Below, in pieces: positions 8,946 to 18,556 of a stretch of DNA of 64,000 bases. The notes below the pieces were generated by a model. It made no database searches. It saw only the letters and a program-made list of their open reading frames with translations, and was not told the DNA's origin. Each line of letters starts with the position of its first letter. Position 1 is the first letter of the stretch. Both the position numbers and the translations under genes were made by a program. The stretch covers positions 5,766,001 through 5,830,000 of the forward strand of contig NZ_CP108101.1 in NCBI RefSeq assembly GCF_036195325.1. Direction: 5' to 3'. This DNA is from Streptomyces sp. NBC_00234 (GTDB lineage: Bacteria > Actinomycetota > Actinomycetes > Streptomycetales > Streptomycetaceae).

Positions 8946-11288
8946 GTGCCGCTCCTGCCTGCCGCCTGGTCCCGCCGCGCCTTCCTCGCCACCACGTCGG
9001 CCACCGCCCTCGGCGCCGCCTTCGCCGGTCCCGCACGCGCCGCGGCGAGCGCGGACGAGTACGACACGCTCCGGGCCCGCTGGGTCGGGCTGGCGCTCGG
9101 CTCCGGCTTCGACCCGGCCGCCGAACCCTTCGCCTCCCGGCTCCGGGAGACCGGCGAACTCGCCGCCGGATTCCGGGCGTCCATGGCCCCGGCCGCCAAC
9201 TCCCTCTGGCCCGGCTACACCTTCGACCCGCCGTCGGGCATCACCCAGAGCTACAGCCGCCTGTGGACCATGACCCAGGCGTACCTCCAGCCGGGCACGG
9301 GCCTCACCGGCGACGCGGCCCTCCTCGCCGACATCAGCCGGGGACTCGACCACCTCTCCACGACGGTCTACAACCCGTCGACGACCCGCTACGGCAACTG
9401 GTGGGAGTGGCAGATAGGCAGCCCCCGCCTGCTGATGGACATCCACGCGGGGCTCCACGACGCACTCACCGACGCCCAGCGGCAGGCCGCCTGCGCCGCC
9501 GTCGACCACTTCGTGCCCGACACGATGCTCACGGACTACTCGGGCACGAGCACCGGCGCCAACCGGGTCGACCTCTGCCGCTCCGTCGCCCTGCGCGGCG
9601 TCATCGGCCGCAGCCCGGCGAAGATCGCCCTGGCCCGCGACGCCCTCTCGCCCGTCTTCCCGTACGTCACGAAGGGGGACGGCCTCTACGCGGACGGCTC
9701 CTTCGTCCAGCACACCTGGGTCGCCTACTCCGGTACGTACGGACAGGTCATGCTCGACGGACTGGGCCGCCTCTTCACGCTCCTCGCGGGATCGACCTGG
9801 GCCGTCACCGATCCGGGCCGCCAGATCATCCTGGACTCCGTCGAGAACGCCTACGCGCCGCTGATCTACGACGGCCTGATGATGGACAGCGTCAACGGAC
9901 GTGCCATCAGCCGCGGTTACCTCAAGAGCGACGACCGCAAGGTGATGCGCAGCGACCACTTCCACGGGCAGGGACTGATCGCCGCGATCCCGCTGCTCGC
10001 GGGCGGGGCCTCCCCGGCCGAGCAGCAGCGCTGGACCGCGATGATCAAGGGGTGGATCGACCGGGACCGTACGACACCGCTCCTCACCGCACCCCAGTTC
10101 AACGTCGCGGACCTCGCCCGGCTGCACGCCGTCGCCGCCTCGCCGGTCCCCGCGGCCCCCGAGCCCGTGGCGCACAAGCTCTTCGCCGCCATGGACCGCG
10201 CCGTGCACCGGCGTCCCGGTTGGGCCGCGGGCATCTCCATGGCCTCGGAACGGATCTCGTACTACGAGTGCGGCAACGGCGAGAACCCGCGCGGCTGGCA
10301 CACCGGTGCCGGAATGCTCTACTGGTGGCCGGGCGCGGCGGGAGGGGACCAGTACACGGACTGGTTCTGGCCGACCGTCGACTTCTACCGTCTGCCCGGA
10401 ACCACCGTGTCCACCAAGCGGCTCGCCGACCGGGCGGGCGGCGAATGGGGAGCGCCCAAGCCCGCGGTGAAGTGGGTCGGCGGCGCCACGGACGGCGAGT
10501 TCGCCGCCGTGGGCCAGCACCTCAAGGGCCTCGGGTCCACCCTCCAGGCCCGCAAGTCGTGGTTCTGTGTCGCCGATACGGTGATCTGCCTCGGCGCCGG
10601 CATCACCAGCACCGACGGCGTCCCCGCCGAGACGGTCGTCGACAACCGCATGCTCGGCGAGGCCGGAACGAACGCGTTCACCGCCGACGACCGTACGGCT
10701 CCGCGCTGGGCGCATCTGGAGGGCCACGGCGGCTGGGTCTTCCCGGGCGGAGCGGACCTGCGCACCCTGCGCGAGGACCGCACCGGTTCCTGGAGCGACA
10801 TCAACACCACCAGCACCACCGAACGCCGCACCCGCCGCTATCAGACGCTCTGGCTGGACCACGGCACCGATCCCGTGGACGCCCGGTACGCGTACCTGCT
10901 GATGCCCGGCGCCTCCCGCCGTACCGTCGCCGCCCGCGCGGCAGACGGCGACTGGCTGAAGACGCTCGCCAACACCTCCGCGGTCCAGGCGGTGGCGATC
11001 CCCTCACTGGGCGTGACGGCCGCGAACTTCTGGCAGGCCGGCACGGCGGGCCCGCTGACGGTCTCGGCCCCGGCAAGCGTGCTGGTCAGGACGGAGCGCC
11101 GCTCCACTACGCTCTGCGTGAGCGGGCCCGACCGGACCGGCGCCCCCGTGGACGTGACCTGGAACCGCCCGGTCCAGGAGGTCGTCGCAGCCGACCCCGG
11201 CATCGAGGTCAGGGCCACCGGCCGGAGCCTGGTCCTGCGGGTCTCCCCGGGCACCGCGGGCGGCACCCTGAGGTGCGAGGTCCGCTAG
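8946..11288 (+). CDS. PL8 family polysaccharide lyase (hyaluronate/chondroitin/xanthan type)
   Basis: A 780-residue exported lyase of family 8. Members cleave uronic-acid polysaccharides such as hyaluronan, chondroitin or xanthan by beta-elimination. The N-terminus has a Tat signal (WSRRAFLATT, cleavage near ARAAA). The alpha/alpha toroid shows NWWEWQIGSPRLL, STGANRVDLC (Asn of the active site), QHTWVAYSGTYGQ (His and Tyr), and Arg-bearing SRGYLKSDDR. The central beta domain has NGENPRGWHTGAGMLYWW. The GTG start follows GGGAGG. Substrate specificity within PL8 cannot be read from sequence alone. It follows GH101 but has its own promoter region and a strong terminator. Confidence 0.88.
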   Translation: MPLLPAAWSRRAFLATTSATALGAAFAGPARAAASADEYDTLRARWVGLALGSGFDPAAEPFASRLRETGELAAGFRASMAPAANSLWPGYTFDPPSGITQSYSRLWTMTQAYLQPGTGLTGDAALLADISRGLDHLSTTVYNPSTTRYGNWWEWQIGSPRLLMDIHAGLHDALTDAQRQAACAAVDHFVPDTMLTDYSGTSTGANRVDLCRSVALRGVIGRSPAKIALARDALSPVFPYVTKGDGLYADGSFVQHTWVAYSGTYGQVMLDGLGRLFTLLAGSTWAVTDPGRQIILDSVENAYAPLIYDGLMMDSVNGRAISRGYLKSDDRKVMRSDHFHGQGLIAAIPLLAGGASPAEQQRWTAMIKGWIDRDRTTPLLTAPQFNVADLARLHAVAASPVPAAPEPVAHKLFAAMDRAVHRRPGWAAGISMASERISYYECGNGENPRGWHTGAGMLYWWPGAAGGDQYTDWFWPTVDFYRLPGTTVSTKRLADRAGGEWGAPKPAVKWVGGATDGEFAAVGQHLKGLGSTLQARKSWFCVADTVICLGAGITSTDGVPAETVVDNRMLGEAGTNAFTADDRTAPRWAHLEGHGGWVFPGGADLRTLREDRTGSWSDINTTSTTERRTRRYQTLWLDHGTDPVDARYAYLLMPGASRRTVAARAADGDWLKTLANTSAVQAVAIPSLGVTAANFWQAGTAGPLTVSAPASVLVRTERRSTTLCVSGPDRTGAPVDVTWNRPVQEVVAADPGIEVRATGRSLVLRVSPGTAGGTLRCEVR

Positions 11289-11321
11289 GGCCTCCCGCGT
11301 CCGTGTGCCCGCCGACACACT

Positions 11322-11354
11322 CCGCCGCTTTGTCGGCCCCCGACAAAGCGGCGG
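11322..11354 (+). terminator. Strong hairpin terminator after PL8
   Basis: A perfect 15-bp stem (CCGCCGCTTTGTCGG and CCGACAAAGCGGCGG) with a CCC loop. It separates the carbohydrate region from the accBE operon. Confidence 0.8.
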
Positions 11355-11478
11355 GGCTGCGAGCTGGTGGATCGCCTGCCCGGCGTTCGGGTTCTGTCGA
11401 GGCCCACCAGGAAACGGGGCAGGAGACTGTACGGAGTCGACGGCACGATTTGTGCGGTCGGCTTCGTAGGGTCGGTAC

Positions 11479-13062
11479 ATGACCGTTGTGGACGAGACCC
11501 CGAGCGAGCCGAGCGACACGCGTGGCCGGGTGGCCGAACTGCTGGCCCTGCGTGAGCAGGCCCGGCGGGGACCGAGTGACCGGGCGACCGAGGCGCAGCA
11601 CGCCAAGGGCAAGCTGACGGCCCACGAGCGCATCGCGCTGCTCCTGGACGAGGGTTCGTTCAAGGAGGTCGAGCAGCTGCGCCGGCACCGGGCGACCGGG
11701 TTCGGCCTGGAGGCGAAGAAGCCCTACACGGACGGTGTGATCACCGGCTGGGGCACGGTCGAGGGCCGCACGGTCTTCGTCTACGCGCACGACTTCCGGA
11801 TCTTCGGCGGGGCGCTGGGCGAGGCCCACGCCACGAAGATCCACAAGATCATGGACATGGCCATCTCGGCGGGTGCCCCGCTGGTGTCCCTGAACGACGG
11901 CGCGGGCGCCCGTATCCAGGAGGGCGTCTCCGCTCTCGCCGGCTACGGCGGGATCTTCCAGCGCAACACCCGGGCGTCCGGTGTCATCCCGCAGATCAGC
12001 GTGATGCTCGGCCCGTGCGCGGGCGGCGCGGCCTACAGCCCGGCGCTGACCGACTTCGTGTTCATGGTCCGCGAGACCTCGCAGATGTTCATCACCGGTC
12101 CGGACGTCGTCAAGGCGGTCACCGGTGAGGAGATCACCCAGAACGGACTCGGCGGCGCGGACGTGCACGCCGGGACCTCGGGCGTCGCGCACTTCGCGTA
12201 CGACGACGAGGAGACCTGCATCGCCGAGGTCCGCTACCTGATCGGGATGCTGCCCTCCAACAACCGCGAGAACCCGCCCACCGTGGCGAGCGACGACCCC
12301 GCCGACCGGCGCGGCGAGACCCTGCTCGACCTGGTCCCGGCCGACGGCAACCGTCCGTACGACATGCACAAGGTGATCGAGGAGCTCGTCGACGACGGCG
12401 ACTACCTGGAGATCCACGAGCGCTGGGCCCGCAACATCATCTGCGCCCTGGCCCGGCTCGACGGCCAGGTCGTCGGCATCGTCGCCAACCAGCCGCAGTC
12501 GCTGGCCGGTGTCCTGGACATCGAGGCGTCCGAGAAGGCCGCGCGTTTCGTCCAGATGTGCGACGCGTTCAACATCCCGATCGTCACTCTGTTGGACGTC
12601 CCCGGCTTCCTGCCCGGCGTCGACCAGGAGCACGGTGGGATCATCCGGCACGGCGCGAAGCTGCTCTACGCGTACTGCAACGCCACCGTGCCCCGGATCT
12701 CGCTGATCCTGCGCAAGGCATACGGAGGCGCGTACATCGTCATGGACAGCCAGTCCATCGGAGCCGACCTCACCTACGCCTGGCCCACCAACGAGATCGC
12801 GGTGATGGGCGCCGAAGGTGCCGCCAACGTCATCTTCCGCCGCCAGATCGCGGAGGCCGAGGACCCCGAAGCCATGCGGGCCCGCATGGTCAAGGAGTAC
12901 AAGGCCGAACTCATGCACCCGTACTACGCGGCGGAGCGTGGCCTCGTCGACGACGTCATCGACCCCGCGGAGACGCGCCAGGTCCTGATCGCCTCTCTCG
13001 CGATGCTCCGCAACAAGCACGCCGACCTGCCGTCCCGTAAGCACGGCAACCCCCCGCAGTAG
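11479..13062 (+). CDS. accB: Acyl-CoA carboxylase beta subunit (carboxyltransferase)
   Basis: A 527-residue carboxyltransferase. It moves carboxylate from biotin to acetyl-CoA or propionyl-CoA, giving malonyl- or methylmalonyl-CoA for fatty-acid and polyketide synthesis. Two crotonase-fold halves are present: the first has NDGAGARIQEGV and the oxyanion-hole segment GPCAGGAAYSPALTDF, the second has VPGFLPGVDQEHGGIIRHGAKLL and RKAYGGAYIVM. The full-length PccB/AccB family match is unambiguous. It is followed 66 bp later by a small epsilon subunit gene, as in actinobacterial complexes. The biotinylated alpha subunit is not in this window. Assignment as AccB rather than PccB rests on the neighbouring conservons. 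Confidence 0.92.
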   Translation: MTVVDETPSEPSDTRGRVAELLALREQARRGPSDRATEAQHAKGKLTAHERIALLLDEGSFKEVEQLRRHRATGFGLEAKKPYTDGVITGWGTVEGRTVFVYAHDFRIFGGALGEAHATKIHKIMDMAISAGAPLVSLNDGAGARIQEGVSALAGYGGIFQRNTRASGVIPQISVMLGPCAGGAAYSPALTDFVFMVRETSQMFITGPDVVKAVTGEEITQNGLGGADVHAGTSGVAHFAYDDEETCIAEVRYLIGMLPSNNRENPPTVASDDPADRRGETLLDLVPADGNRPYDMHKVIEELVDDGDYLEIHERWARNIICALARLDGQVVGIVANQPQSLAGVLDIEASEKAARFVQMCDAFNIPIVTLLDVPGFLPGVDQEHGGIIRHGAKLLYAYCNATVPRISLILRKAYGGAYIVMDSQSIGADLTYAWPTNEIAVMGAEGAANVIFRRQIAEAEDPEAMRARMVKEYKAELMHPYYAAERGLVDDVIDPAETRQVLIASLAMLRNKHADLPSRKHGNPPQ

Positions 13063-13128
13063 CGCAGCCGACGCGGTCACCCGCGCCGAAGCCCGCGCCA
13101 TCCTGCCGAGAAGACGGAGACACACCCC

Positions 13129-13332
13129 ATGAGCGCCACTCCTTCCGAGTCCGTGCTGCGCGTCGAGAAGGGTCTCGCCGACCCCGAGGAGCTGGCGGCC
13201 ATCACCGCCGTCCTGCTCGCCCGCGCAGCGTCCCAGCCCGCCGCACCCGCCCACCGGGGCCGCAACACCGCCGGATGGCGCCGTCTGGAGCGCACGCCCG
13301 GCTTCCGCGCCCCGCACAGCTGGCAGGGCTGA
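13129..13332 (+). CDS. accE: Acyl-CoA carboxylase epsilon subunit
   Basis: A 67-residue small subunit. The N-terminus (LRVEKGLADPEELAAITAVL) is the typical alpha-helical segment of actinobacterial AccE/PccE proteins, and the C-terminus is short and basic, ending in W-containing SWQG. Epsilon subunits bind the alpha-beta carboxylase core and raise its activity. It lies directly after accB in the same direction, so it is almost certainly cotranscribed. The pair ends at a strong bidirectional hairpin. Confidence 0.88.
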   Translation: MSATPSESVLRVEKGLADPEELAAITAVLLARAASQPAAPAHRGRNTAGWRRLERTPGFRAPHSWQG

Positions 13333-13357
13333 GACCGGCCCGGCACACCGCCCGCGC

Positions 13358-13395
13358 GAAAGGCCCCGCACTCCTTCCGGAGTGCGGGGCCTTTC
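13358..13395. terminator. Bidirectional terminator between accE and conservon 1
   Basis: A perfect 17-bp stem (GAAAGGCCCCGCACTCC and its complement) around TTCC, lying between convergent accE and cvnD. It ends in CTTTC in both directions. Confidence 0.85.
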
Positions 13396-13410
13396 GTCGT
13401 GCCGGGACCG

Positions 13411-13992
13411 TCAGCGCAGGCGGGCCATGAGGGCGTGCTCGACCAGCGTGATGAGCGCGCTCTTGGCGTCCGCGCGGTGGCGGGCGTCCGTCGTCAGAAT
13501 CGGGGTGTCCGGGCCGATCTGGAGGGCCTCGCGCACCTCGTCGGGTGTGTAGGGCTGGTGTCCGTCGAAGCCGTTGAGGGCGATGACGAAGGGGAGGCCG
13601 CTGTTTTCGAAGTAGTCGACTGCGGGGAAGCAGTCGGCGAGGCGGCGGGTGTCGACGAGGACGACGGCGCCGATGGCGCCGCGTACGAGGTCGTCCCACA
13701 TGAACCAGAAGCGGTCCTGTCCGGGGGTGCCGAAGAGGTACAGGATCAGGTCCTGGTCCAGGGTGATGCGGCCGAAGTCCATGGCCACCGTGGTGGTGGT
13801 CTTGTCCCCGGTGTGTGTGAGGTCGTCGATGCCCGCGGACGCGGACGTCATCACGGCTTCGGTGCGCAGCGGATTGATCTCCGAAACGGCACCGACAAAC
13901 GTGGTCTTACCCACGCCGAAGCCCCCTGCCACCACGATCTTCGCCGAGGTAGTGGAGCGGGCCGCTCCGCCGCTAGAGCTTGCGAAGTCCAC
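13411..13992 (-). CDS. cvnD: Conservon small GTPase CvnD (copy 1)
   Basis: A 193-residue Ras-like/MglA-like GTPase, the last gene of conservon 1. The P-loop is GGFGVGKTT (Gly23 to Thr31). The switch-II motif is GTPGQ, so the usual Asp of DxxG is replaced. The base-recognition motif is NGFD instead of NKxD. CvnD works at the membrane with CvnA, CvnB and CvnC in a complex compared to eukaryotic G-protein receptors. It overlaps cvnC by 20 bp, which implies translational coupling. Codons for residues 33-150 are identical at DNA level to the second cvnD (18638-19219). Confidence 0.93.
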   Translation of the reverse strand: MDFASSSGGAARSTTSAKIVVAGGFGVGKTTFVGAVSEINPLRTEAVMTSASAGIDDLTHTGDKTTTTVAMDFGRITLDQDLILYLFGTPGQDRFWFMWDDLVRGAIGAVVLVDTRRLADCFPAVDYFENSGLPFVIALNGFDGHQPYTPDEVREALQIGPDTPILTTDARHRADAKSALITLVEHALMARLR

Positions 13993-14611
13993 TGAGCACC
14001 CTTTCGAGCAGTGTCACATCTGGTTGGCCGCCGGCGGCCTCGTCGCCGCCGGGCTGATGGATAGCGACGAGCCCGGCCTCCGCCAGGTCGGCGACGAGGA
14101 TCCGGGCAACGCCGAGGGGGATCGAGAGAAGGGCCGAGATCTCGGCCACCGACTTGATCTCCAGGCAGAGCCGGCAGATCCGCTGGTGCTCGGGCAACTG
14201 CCCTTGCAGCCTCGACGGATCGGCCGTGGTGCTCACCAGCGCCTCGATGGCGAGCTGGTAACGGGGCCGGGTACGGCCACCGGTCATGGCGTACGGACGG
14301 ACCAGCGGGTTGTGCGCCGCGGGTGCGGGCGCCTGGGCCCGCCGGGGCTGCACCGGCTGAATACGGGGCGCCTGGGGTGATTCGTACTGCTGCGGCTGCT
14401 GCTGCGGCCACCCGGAGCCCTGCTGAGGCCAGTCCGAGCCCTGCTGGTTCCAGTCGGAACCCTGCGCGCTCTGCGGCTGCTGATAGGGCTGATAAGGCTG
14501 TTGCGAGCCCTGTCTGCTGGGAGCGGAAGGGAAGTTGAAACGGTTGTCGTCCTGCTCACCCGGAACCCGCTGGCCACCCTCATATGGGTGTCCGCCTGTG
14601 GGTGCTGCCAC
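13973..14611 (-). CDS. cvnC: Conservon DUF742 protein CvnC (copy 1), long N-terminus
   Basis: A 212-residue protein. The last 115 residues are the DUF742 domain (VRPYAMTGGRTRPRY at its start, then a winged-helix-like region ending ERVLSGLRKL). The first 95 residues are rich in Gln, Pro, Ser and Tyr with repeated QQGSDWP-like units and look disordered. The second conservon's CvnC lacks this extension. GTG 14611 is preferred because GGAGGAGG stands just upstream; another GTG at 14659 lacks such a site. CvnC links the CvnD GTPase to the CvnA/CvnB parts of the complex. Confidence 0.88.
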   Translation of the reverse strand: MAAPTGGHPYEGGQRVPGEQDDNRFNFPSAPSRQGSQQPYQPYQQPQSAQGSDWNQQGSDWPQQGSGWPQQQPQQYESPQAPRIQPVQPRRAQAPAPAAHNPLVRPYAMTGGRTRPRYQLAIEALVSTTADPSRLQGQLPEHQRICRLCLEIKSVAEISALLSIPLGVARILVADLAEAGLVAIHQPGGDEAAGGQPDVTLLERVLSGLRKL

Positions 14612-14701
14612 GTTTCCTCCTCCGTCTGCCGGTCGCCGATCCCAGTGGGGCCGCGCCACCGCACCCTATGGCGCGGTGGCGAGAAACGCACTGTCTGTCT
14701 A

Positions 14702-15124
14702 CTAGTTAAGAAGACTTCCCTGAAGCTCCGCGCGGAGATCCGGGGTGAGAACACTGCCCGCACGATCCACCAGAAGTGCCATTTCGTACCCAACCAGACC
14801 GATATCGGCGTCCGGATGCGAAAGGACCGCAAGTGAGGAACCGTCAGAGATGGACATGATGAAGAGGAATCCTCGCTCCATCTCCACAACGGTCTGATTC
14901 ACGGCGCCGCCCTCGAAGATCCGGGAGGCACCCGCGGTCAGCGACGTCAGACCGGAGGCGACGGCCGCCAGCTGGTCGGCGCGGTCGCGCGGGAATCCTT
15001 CGGACATCGCCAGCAGCAGGCCGTCAGCGGAGACCACCACCGTGTGCGACACCCCGGGGGTGTTGTCCACGAAGTTGGTGATCAACCAGTTCAGATTCTG
15101 CGCCGCCTGGCTCATCGGGCTCAC
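14702..15124 (-). CDS. cvnB: Conservon roadblock/LC7 protein CvnB (copy 1)
   Basis: A 140-residue roadblock/LC7 domain protein (NLNWLITNFVDNTPGVSH at the start, then VVSADGLLLAMS). Such proteins act as GTPase-activating or scaffold partners of MglA-like GTPases, here presumably CvnD. The start is read as GTG 15124, seven bases after AGGAG and one base after the cvnA stop codon. The paralogue at 19742-20164 starts at the matching codon (TTG). The internal ATG at 15115 is too far from the Shine-Dalgarno. About 90 bp separate it from cvnC. Confidence 0.92.
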   Translation of the reverse strand: MSPMSQAAQNLNWLITNFVDNTPGVSHTVVVSADGLLLAMSEGFPRDRADQLAAVASGLTSLTAGASRIFEGGAVNQTVVEMERGFLFIMSISDGSSLAVLSHPDADIGLVGYEMALLVDRAGSVLTPDLRAELQGSLLN

Positions 15125-15125
15125 A

Positions 15126-18100
15126 CTAACGCTCCTGGTTGTAGGTGTTACTTGCGTCCGACCCCGCATCGCGTCCCCGCTGGATGCCGCGTCGCAGGTT
15201 GCTCAACCTGCCACGGACGTCCTCGGGGGCACGGGAGACCTGGGGGCCGCCCTGCTGCGTCTGCTCCGCCGTCCCCTCGACCAGATTGGCCTTGGGTACG
15301 CGGCGGGGGAGACCGGACGGGGTGATCCCGCCCGCCTTCGGCTCGCGGAGCTTCTCCGCCCGCTCCCAGCGCTCGTCGTTCGTGGAGCGCCAGTCGTCGG
15401 GGCCGTCGCCGTTCGCCGGGGCGGACGGCGGCTGCTGCGTGTCCTGCTGCTGTGCCGGGGCCGACGCCTCGTTCCCGCGGCCGGTGGGCTGCCAGTGCTG
15501 CACACCACCGCGGCGCGGAAGACCGGCCTCGGTCATCTCGTGCGCGGCGTTCGGGACGGGGCCCGAACGGTCGAAGCCTACGCGCTCCTCGGTCGCTGCG
15601 GGAGCACTCGGTGCCGACTCCGCTTCAGCCTGCGGCGCGGACTCGTAGGCCCCCTGGTAGCCGCCCTGATTGGCCCAGTCGCCCTGGTGGGACTGGGCAG
15701 GAGCGGAGTCGAACTGTTCCGCGTACTGGCCCTGCTGGGCTTCCGGAGCGGCGTATGCCGCTTCCGGATAGCCGCCCTGCTGGGACTGCTGGGGGTAGCC
15801 GGCCTCGGTGCCGTACGGCTCGTAGGGAGCCTCGTACGGAGCCTGCTCGTACCCCTGCTGCGCGGGCTGCGGCTCCTGGGCGTACTGCTCCTGCCCGTAC
15901 GGAGCCTGCTCGTACTGCTGCGCCTCGTCCCGGAACAGCGGACGCTCGCCGCCCGCCTGGGCCTCCAGCGCGGCCCGTCGCTCCTCACGCAGGAGGGAAC
16001 GGCCGACCGGGTCCAGCTGCGGCGCGTCCGCGTCCGGTATGTCGTACCGCGAGTCGTCGAAGCCGAGCTCCGCCGCCGTACGCATCGTGGTCTGCTGCGG
16101 CATCGGGTCGAACGCCTGCTGCTGCTGCGGAATGATCGAGGAGACGGTGAAGTCGTCCTGCGCGGAGGACGCCTCGCCGCCGCCACCGTGGGTGATCGCG
16201 TCGGGGAGCATGACCAGCGAGGTGGTGCCGGCCTGCTCGCCCGAGGGGCGCAGCTGGACGCGGATGCCGTGCCGGTCGGCGAGACGGCCGACCACGAAGA
16301 GGCCCATGCGCTGCGACACCGCGGCGTCGACGGTCGGCGGGTTGGCCAGCTTGTGGTTGATGTCCGCGAAGTCCTCGGCGGTGAGGCCGATGCCCTTGTC
16401 GTGGATCTCGACCATCACGCGGCCGTCGGGCAGCCGGGTCGCGGTGACCCGGACCTTGGTCTGCGGGGAGGAGAACGTGGTGGCGTTCTCCAGCAGCTCG
16501 GCCAGCAGGTGGACGAGGTCGGTCACGGCCTGACCGTGGATCTCGCTCTCCGGCACGCCGGTGAGCTCGATGCGCTCGTACGACTCCACCTCGGAGGAGG
16601 CGGCGCGCAGGACGTCCACCAGCGGCACGGGCTGGTTCCAGCGGCGGCCGGGCTCCTCGCCCGCGAGGACGAGGAGGTTCTCGCCGTTGCGGCGCATACG
16701 GGTGGCCAGGTGGTCCAGGCGGAAGAGGCTCTCCAGCTGGTCCGGGTCGGCCTCGTTGTTCTCCAGGTCGGTGATGAGGGTCAGCTGACCCTCGATGAGC
16801 GACTGGTTGCGGCGCGACAGGTTGGTGAAGATCGCGTTGACGTTGCCCCGGAGCATGGCCTGCTCGGCGGCGAGCCGGACGGCCTCGCGGTGCACCTGGT
16901 CGAAGGCGCGGGCGACCTCGCCGATCTCGTCCTGGGTGTTGATCGGGATGGGCTGGACCCGGGTGTCGACCCGGCCCGGGTCGGTCCGCGACAGCTGGTC
17001 GACCAGCATCGGCAGCCGCTGCTCGGCGATGCCGAAGGCGGCGGTACGCAGCTGGCGCATCGAGCGGCTCATCTGGCGGGCCATGAGGCCGGCCAGGATG
17101 AAGGCCGCGAGCAGCGCGATGATCACGACGGCCGCGGTGACGATGGCATCGGTCTTGGCGTCGGACGAGATGGCCGCGGCCTCGGTCACGGCCTTGTCGA
17201 CGAGTTCGTCCTCGACCGTGGTGTAGCCGTCGAACTTGGCGGTGGACGCCGCCATCCAGGTCTGGGGGGTGATCCCCTTCGCCTTCAGCTCGGCGGGCGA
17301 GTCGCCCTGGCCGATCTGCTGGGCCATGCCGTCGAAGACCGAACCCTTGATGCTCGGCGGAGCCACGAACGGCCTGCCCGCCGCCTGGGCCTGCTCAGCG
17401 GCTGCCTTGAGCTGCTGCGCACCCTCGGCGGCCTTGCCGGCCATGACTTCCTTGAGCCGGGCGGTGTCGGCTTCCGTACCCGCGGAGACGAACTCGCCGA
17501 GGGCGATCTGCTCCAGGTAGTTGTACGAGCCGAAGGCCTTGACCTGCGCCTCGAACTTGGCGCGCTCCTGGCTCGGGCGGACCAGCAGGTGCATACCGAT
17601 CGAGCGCTGAAGCGATTCTGCAGCCTTGGCGAGCTCGATCGCGTAGACCGTGCGGCCGTAGGTGGTGATGTTGCCGGTGCCGAGGCCGAGCTCGTTGGAG
17701 AACTCCATCAGCGAGTGCTGGACCTTGGTGTAGCCCTCCTCGGTCTTCACCGGGTCCATCGCCTCGGCGTAGGCCGCCTTGCGCAGCTCGGGGAGGAGGG
17801 GCTCCTCACCCTTGAAGAGCTTGAGGCGGCGGTCGAGCCCGGGTTTGTCCGGCATGCTCTTCACGGCCTCGTCGAACTTCGTCGCGGCCTCGTCCGTGGT
17901 GGCCCGGGCCTGCTCGACGACGTCGGCGGTGCGCTTGTTCGACAGGAGCGGCTGAGCGGTGAGGTCGCGCTCGTTGAGCAGCGCCTGCCCGTACTCGGCG
18001 GCAGCGCGCACGACCAGCGCGGTCTTCTCGGCGTCCTGGGCCTCGTTCCAGGTGTCGATCGACCCCTTCACCTGGAAGCCGCCCATGATCAGGCCGACCA

Positions 18101-18287
18101 GCACAGGGATCAGGAGGATCGCGTTCAGCCGGGTGGGCACCCGCCAGTTGCGCGGGGACAGCCGGTTGGTGGAGCCACCGGCCGGTTCCGGCGCGGACAT
18201 GTCCGCGGACGACGCCCCAGCGCGCGGCGGCGGGGTGAAGTTGCCCCGTTCCGGCTGCGCCGCGGAGCCCTCGTTGCTTCGCCTCAC
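15126..18287 (-). CDS. cvnA: Conservon sensor-kinase-like protein CvnA (copy 1)
   Basis: A 1053-residue membrane protein. Residues 55-72 are TM1; 75-375 form an extracytoplasmic nitrate/nitrite-sensor-like (NIT) helical domain; 381-403 are TM2; 404-460 are HAMP; 465-590 hold the dimerisation helices with LDHLATRMRRNGENLL; 590-697 are HATPase_c with N-box LLAELLENATTF and G1-box HDKGIGL. The last 350 residues are rich in Gln, Pro, Tyr, Ala and Glu and look disordered. CvnA is thought to receive a signal and act on CvnD. No partner response regulator is present, as usual for conservons. First gene of an A-B-C-D operon. Confidence 0.92.
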   Translation of the reverse strand: MRRSNEGSAAQPERGNFTPPPRAGASSADMSAPEPAGGSTNRLSPRNWRVPTRLNAILLIPVLVGLIMGGFQVKGSIDTWNEAQDAEKTALVVRAAAEYGQALLNERDLTAQPLLSNKRTADVVEQARATTDEAATKFDEAVKSMPDKPGLDRRLKLFKGEEPLLPELRKAAYAEAMDPVKTEEGYTKVQHSLMEFSNELGLGTGNITTYGRTVYAIELAKAAESLQRSIGMHLLVRPSQERAKFEAQVKAFGSYNYLEQIALGEFVSAGTEADTARLKEVMAGKAAEGAQQLKAAAEQAQAAGRPFVAPPSIKGSVFDGMAQQIGQGDSPAELKAKGITPQTWMAASTAKFDGYTTVEDELVDKAVTEAAAISSDAKTDAIVTAAVVIIALLAAFILAGLMARQMSRSMRQLRTAAFGIAEQRLPMLVDQLSRTDPGRVDTRVQPIPINTQDEIGEVARAFDQVHREAVRLAAEQAMLRGNVNAIFTNLSRRNQSLIEGQLTLITDLENNEADPDQLESLFRLDHLATRMRRNGENLLVLAGEEPGRRWNQPVPLVDVLRAASSEVESYERIELTGVPESEIHGQAVTDLVHLLAELLENATTFSSPQTKVRVTATRLPDGRVMVEIHDKGIGLTAEDFADINHKLANPPTVDAAVSQRMGLFVVGRLADRHGIRVQLRPSGEQAGTTSLVMLPDAITHGGGGEASSAQDDFTVSSIIPQQQQAFDPMPQQTTMRTAAELGFDDSRYDIPDADAPQLDPVGRSLLREERRAALEAQAGGERPLFRDEAQQYEQAPYGQEQYAQEPQPAQQGYEQAPYEAPYEPYGTEAGYPQQSQQGGYPEAAYAAPEAQQGQYAEQFDSAPAQSHQGDWANQGGYQGAYESAPQAEAESAPSAPAATEERVGFDRSGPVPNAAHEMTEAGLPRRGGVQHWQPTGRGNEASAPAQQQDTQQPPSAPANGDGPDDWRSTNDERWERAEKLREPKAGGITPSGLPRRVPKANLVEGTAEQTQQGGPQVSRAPEDVRGRLSNLRRGIQRGRDAGSDASNTYNQER

Positions 18288-18458
18288 TCGACCAACAACC
18301 TCTCGGCGTCGGCACCAACGTTGTGCCGAAAGTATTCGTTCAGGGCCGTACTACTCGGTAGTTCGTCGAATTCCAGCACGGGTAGTGGTCGCGTTCCAAA
18401 CAGTCGGAATGAGAGATTCCGAGTGGTCTACACCGCAGATAAAACGGGCATAAAGAGC

Positions 18459-18482
18459 GAGCCCCGCCAAAAGGCGGGGCTC
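18459..18482. terminator. Hairpin terminator
   Basis: A 10-bp stem (GAGCCCCGCC and GGCGGGGCTC) around AAAA, between conservon 2 and the upstream region of conservon 1. Confidence 0.6.
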
Positions 18483-18556
18483 AGGTGAGCAGAGTGGTAC
18501 CGGTCGAACGCATCGGGTATCGACGCGGAGTCAATTCTCTGTCGAAACGTTATGAA

